From assembly GCF_036026595.1 (NCBI RefSeq), contig NZ_JARZFX010000027.1, forward strand, positions 1-17,564: a stretch of 17,564 bases of DNA. Reading direction: 5' to 3'. A program made the translations under genes and the position numbers. Each line of letters begins with the position of its first letter. Positions within the stretch are counted from its first letter, which is position 1. Positions 15,264 through 17,564 of the stretch are shown piece after piece. The notes under the pieces were generated by a model, which saw only the letters and a list, made by a program, of their open reading frames with translations, was not told the origin of the DNA and did no database searches. This DNA is from Virgibacillus_P tibetensis (GTDB lineage Bacteria; Bacillota; Bacilli; Bacillales; Amphibacillaceae).

Positions 15264-15473
15264 TTACACATTCTCCAATTTAAAGTTCTCTGATTGTTTT
15301 TCGTAATTTAGATGAGCCTCATTTAAAGGCTGGATAAATTCAATGTTATATTTTCGATCATTGATTTTTTGGCGTACCTCACGCTCAGAATCAGCTTCTA
15401 CATAAGCACTTTTTGTACGTTCTCGAACCGGTATTTCATTTTGAAACTCGTGATATAATACTTTGTAAATCAT
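15264..15473 (-). CDS. rpoY: RNA polymerase epsilon subunit RpoY (YkzG)
   Basis: A 69-residue auxiliary subunit of Firmicute RNA polymerase that docks on the core enzyme. The sequence fits the family throughout: MIYKVLYHEFQNEIPVRERT, then the acidic YVEADSEREVRQKI and the hallmark YNIEFIQPLNEAHLNYEKQ. An AGGAGA site precedes ATG 15471-15473. Directly upstream of rnjA in the conserved rpoY-rnjA pair; the GGAG used by rnjA lies inside its last codons. Confidence 0.95.
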   Translation of the reverse strand: MIYKVLYHEFQNEIPVRERTKSAYVEADSEREVRQKINDRKYNIEFIQPLNEAHLNYEKQSENFKLENV

Positions 15474-15635
15474 TTCATCTCTCCTAACTGGTTTCTGGTA
15501 TGTCTATTTAAAGATTAGTAAATTAAGCTATGCTTTAAAAAGCGATAACTTGGATTAAAAAATTCCTATACATTATTTCCGTCAATTAGTTCTTCCGTAC
15601 GAACTATGGTACGTGTGGGTATGAATGGTTATATA

Positions 15636-15731
15636 TCAATGGTAGTCTTTTTTGCAAGTTGTAGGTACACGTCCTTGGCCTAAAAAGTCTTTCCAGCGTT
15701 TCTTAAGCTTTTCTTTTAGGCGTTTTAACAT
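15636..15731 (-). CDS. Unrecognised 31-residue basic peptide
   Basis: A short frame with AAAGGAGATG ahead of ATG 15729-15731 (GGAG to ATG 12 bases, slightly long, but complementarity to 16S rRNA is extended). Residues 1-18 read MLKRLKEKLKKRWKDFLG, a strongly basic, probably amphipathic helix. The tail QGRVPTTCKKDYH holds a single Cys26. It lies in the 521-base gap between rpoY and def, in the same orientation as rpoY, 163 bases upstream of it. I do not recognise it as a known family. A promoter-like sequence lies upstream. Real coding is supported by the ribosome site and helix periodicity, but a frame this short needs conservation to be sure. Possible roles are membrane association, RNA or protein binding, or a leader peptide; none is shown. 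Confidence 0.6.
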   Translation of the reverse strand: MLKRLKEKLKKRWKDFLGQGRVPTTCKKDYH

Positions 15732-15806
15732 GGCGATACACATCTCCTTTCGATTATTTAAGAAAAGCAACAAAAAACGTTCCTACCGATCCAACCTCTT
15801 ATCTAT

Positions 15807-15835
15807 AGTATAGTACTACTTGAGTAATATTGGAA
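15807..15835 (-). promoter_or_regulatory. Putative promoter upstream of the small peptide gene
   Basis: Minus strand: TTCCAA (15835-15830), 17 bases, TATACT (15812-15807). The -10 is good, the -35 poor. It would give an untranslated leader of about 70 bases, and could also drive rpoY-rnjA by readthrough. The remaining stretch to 15958 shows no further gene. Confidence 0.4.
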
Positions 15836-15958
15836 TAAAAATACTTTATTTATATGAAAAAATTAAATTAATGATTAAAATTAGATTACCTCATAAGCCT
15901 GTTTCCAGTATTTTTTGCAAAGAATGTATTCTTATACATAAGCGTTTTGAAGATAAAG

Positions 15959-15986
15959 AGAACAGCTACTTAATAGTAGCTGTTCT
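15959..15986 (-). terminator. Terminator of def
   Basis: Perfect 12-bp stem AGAACAGCTACT (15959-15970) with its complement at 15975-15986 and a 4-base loop, right after the def stop. On the minus strand it exits into CTTTATC, so the T run is weak. Confidence 0.8.
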
Positions 15987-15994
15987 TCTATTTC

Positions 15995-16546
15995 TTATTC
16001 AATTACGGTCGCATTTTCAGGAACTGAGAAAGGATTATTTTTATTTATGTGGTCATAAAACATAATTCCATTCAAATGATCAATTTCATGTTGAAAAATA
16101 ATAGCTGCATATCCTTTTAGACGTAATTTTAATTCATTTCCCTCCAGGTCGGTTGCGCGAACTGTAATACGAGCATATCGTGGGACATAGCCTTCAACAT
16201 TCCTGTCGACAGATAGACAGCCTTCTCCTGAAGAGAGGTAAGCTTTCTCGACAGAATGACTTACGATTTTGGGATTCGCTAACATGTAGCTATACAGACT
16301 CCCATTTAAATCTTCAAAATGAACTGAAATTAACCGTTTATTAATTCCTAGTTGAGGGGCAGCTATACCTACACCTGCTCTTAAGTTGTATTTCTTTGCA
16401 ATTTCATCGTCCTGACTATTTTTCAAAAAGGTAATCATGTCATTTAGAAGGTCTTTATTCTGCTTATCTAGAGGAACAGTAACATGATCTGCAATTGTTG
16501 TTAATGATGGATGGCCTTCTCGTACGATATCTTTCATTGTAATCAA
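15995..16546 (-). CDS. def: Peptide deformylase (YkrB/DefB type)
   Basis: Metalloenzyme removing the formyl group from the initiator methionine of new proteins. The 183-residue product has all three signature motifs: GVGIAAPQ (58-65), EGCLS (108-112, metal ligand Cys110) and HEIDH (153-157, two metal-binding His and the catalytic Glu). Preferred start is TTG 16544-16546, giving MITMKDIVREGHP as in B. subtilis DefB, with TAGGAGTG upstream. The open frame continues 20 codons further to an ATG at 16606, but that has no ribosome site and would add a non-homologous extension; ATG 16537 is the other option. The longer alpha-insertion form matches type-2 deformylases of Gram-positives. ykrA, which lies between rpoY and def in B. 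subtilis, is absent. Confidence 0.95.
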   Translation of the reverse strand: MITMKDIVREGHPSLTTIADHVTVPLDKQNKDLLNDMITFLKNSQDDEIAKKYNLRAGVGIAAPQLGINKRLISVHFEDLNGSLYSYMLANPKIVSHSVEKAYLSSGEGCLSVDRNVEGYVPRYARITVRATDLEGNELKLRLKGYAAIIFQHEIDHLNGIMFYDHINKNNPFSVPENATVIE

Positions 16547-16612
16547 ATGTTCTTCACTCCTAATACGAAAATTTTCTTTACTTTTAAATTCTATTCCACA
16601 TTTCATGCAAGC

Positions 16613-16618
16613 AGTATA
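16613..16618 (-). promoter_or_regulatory. Possible -10 of the def promoter
   Basis: TATACT on the minus strand about 67 bases upstream of the TTG start; TTTAAT lies 17 bases further up as a weak -35. If transcription starts just after it, the extended frame's ATG at 16606 would be at or near the 5' end. Low certainty. Confidence 0.3.
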
Positions 16619-16815
16619 GCTTCTTGGAACACAAAATTAAAGAATGATCTTGCACTCAGTCATCGCCGATGAATGAAAAATGCTTTTCCATGTAGAATAT
16701 CACTGTGCGCATCAATTTATTATTTTAGCATAACTATGTCATATTAATCATAGAATTCCTTTAGGACAACCTAAAATTAATGTATAGTATACCATATAGA
16801 CATTTCATTTTATGT

Positions 16816-16821
16816 TATACT
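16816..16821 (+). promoter_or_regulatory. Possible extended -10 promoter of the ykyA-like gene
   Basis: TGTTATACT, an extended -10 with good TATACT, 46 bases upstream of the ATG. No recognisable -35. An inverted repeat TTATGTT/AACATAA surrounds it (about 16810-16832). Confidence 0.4.
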
Positions 16822-16867
16822 GAAAAACATAAAAAAAATGCAACCAGGAATTTAGGGGGTATATCGA

Positions 16868-17557
16868 ATGCTGCGTAGAAGAAAACTATTTGTACTTATC
16901 ATAAGTTTACTTGCATTCTTATCTGCATGTAGCAGTGAGTCAACTGAGGAGAAAATACATAGCCATTTACAAGAAGCTGTCGAGCTAGAGAAAGGCTTTG
17001 AAGAACAGCAAAAAGAAATTACCGAACTGGAGAGACAGGAACAGGAGTTATACAGTCAGATTATAAACTTAGGTATGGAAGATTTTGAAAAGATTCAAGA
17101 ACTATCACAGCAGGCCATAGAAATTATTGAACAGCGATCAGAGAAAATAGATCTAGAGAAAGAAAGTATTGCAGCTTCCGAAGTAGAATTTACAAAGACA
17201 GCGGATTTTATCGACGATCTGGAAGAACAGGAAGTTAAAGATACAGCCTCCACCATGTTTGACGTTATGAATAACCGGTATAGTGCCTATTATGCTTTAT
17301 ATGATGCCTATACAGAATCCCTTATGTTAGAGGAACAACTCTATACAATGCTGCAGCAAGAGGACATACAGCAAGAGGACTTGACAGAACAAATAAACAC
17401 AATTAACAACAGCTATCAGGAAGTACTAGAAGCAAATGATCAATTCAATGAGGGAACAGTAGAATATAACGCCTTAAAAAAAGAATATTATGAACTTGCG
17501 GGAATAGACGTAAGCTATGAAGAAAATCCTGCAGGAGGCAAATCAGATAGTGAATAA
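16868..17557 (+). CDS. ykyA: YkyA-family cell-wall-binding lipoprotein (coiled coil)
   Basis: A 229-residue lipoprotein. Basic N-terminus MLRRRKL, a hydrophobic stretch and lipobox FLSAC give a lipidated cysteine near residue 21. The mature part is almost wholly charged helix rich in Glu and Gln (for example LEKGFEEQQKEITELERQEQ), predicted coiled coil from about 30 to 210, with a Tyr-rich YSAYYALYDAY segment around 137-147. It ends in a polar tail GGKSDSE. This matches the putative cell-wall-binding lipoprotein YkyA, which in B. subtilis lies between def and the pdh operon, as here; pdhA probably follows beyond the window. GGGGGT precedes ATG 16868. Biochemical role unknown. Confidence 0.88.
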   Translation: MLRRRKLFVLIISLLAFLSACSSESTEEKIHSHLQEAVELEKGFEEQQKEITELERQEQELYSQIINLGMEDFEKIQELSQQAIEIIEQRSEKIDLEKESIAASEVEFTKTADFIDDLEEQEVKDTASTMFDVMNNRYSAYYALYDAYTESLMLEEQLYTMLQQEDIQQEDLTEQINTINNSYQEVLEANDQFNEGTVEYNALKKEYYELAGIDVSYEENPAGGKSDSE

Positions 17558-17564
17558 TCAGAGG

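Noticed and set aside
15820..16065. 81-codon plus-strand open frame with two CxxC-like cysteines
   Set aside because: No ribosome site, spans the def terminator and runs antisense into the def 3' end; composition looks like a shadow frame.

Overview
This is a chromosomal segment from a low-G+C Gram-positive bacterium of the Bacillaceae. The gene content and order follow the Bacillus subtilis ykuE-to-ykyA region (recalled, not searched): ykuE, fadH, darB (ykuL), dapH-dapL-ykuS, ykuT, ykuU, ykuV, an exporter pair in the yknU-yknV position, ktrC, rnjA, rpoY, def and ykyA. The sequences differ from B. subtilis, and several intervening genes are absent. A related genus such as Oceanobacillus, Virgibacillus or Lentibacillus is likely, but I cannot fix it from the sequence.

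Left part (1-4145): a Sco-type copper chaperone lipoprotein and a Tat-exported metallophosphoesterase lie on the minus strand. They are followed by divergent fadH. The next 1.1 kb has no intact gene, but reading it frame by frame reveals two eroded minus-strand genes: a hemolysin III-like membrane protein (2645-3023) and a cation diffusion facilitator (3111-3463). The second has lost most of its membrane domain. The c-di-AMP receptor gene darB follows, with a strong terminator.

Middle part (4146-9010): a G+C-rich island of several hairpins (about 4252-4401, roughly 68% G+C in its core) sits between darB and the dapH-dapL diaminopimelate genes. It is the most foreign-looking DNA in the window. 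Then come ykuS, convergent ykuT (MscS channel), and the redox pair ykuU (2-Cys peroxiredoxin) and ykuV (thiol-disulfide oxidoreductase), which are separated by an elaborate terminator-like hairpin.

Right part (9011-17564): two half-ABC exporters form one heterodimeric transporter with one degenerate ATP site. Then come ktrC (K+ channel gating, also a c-di-AMP target) and, convergently, rpoY-rnjA (RNA polymerase epsilon and RNase J1) with an unrecognised 31-residue basic peptide gene upstream. Peptide deformylase and a coiled-coil lipoprotein (YkyA family) complete the window, which probably ends just before pdhA.

Most of the window is ordinary housekeeping chromosome. I found no clear new multi-gene system. 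The items most worth a second look are the G+C-rich island, the small peptide gene and the decayed metal-transporter/hemolysin locus.
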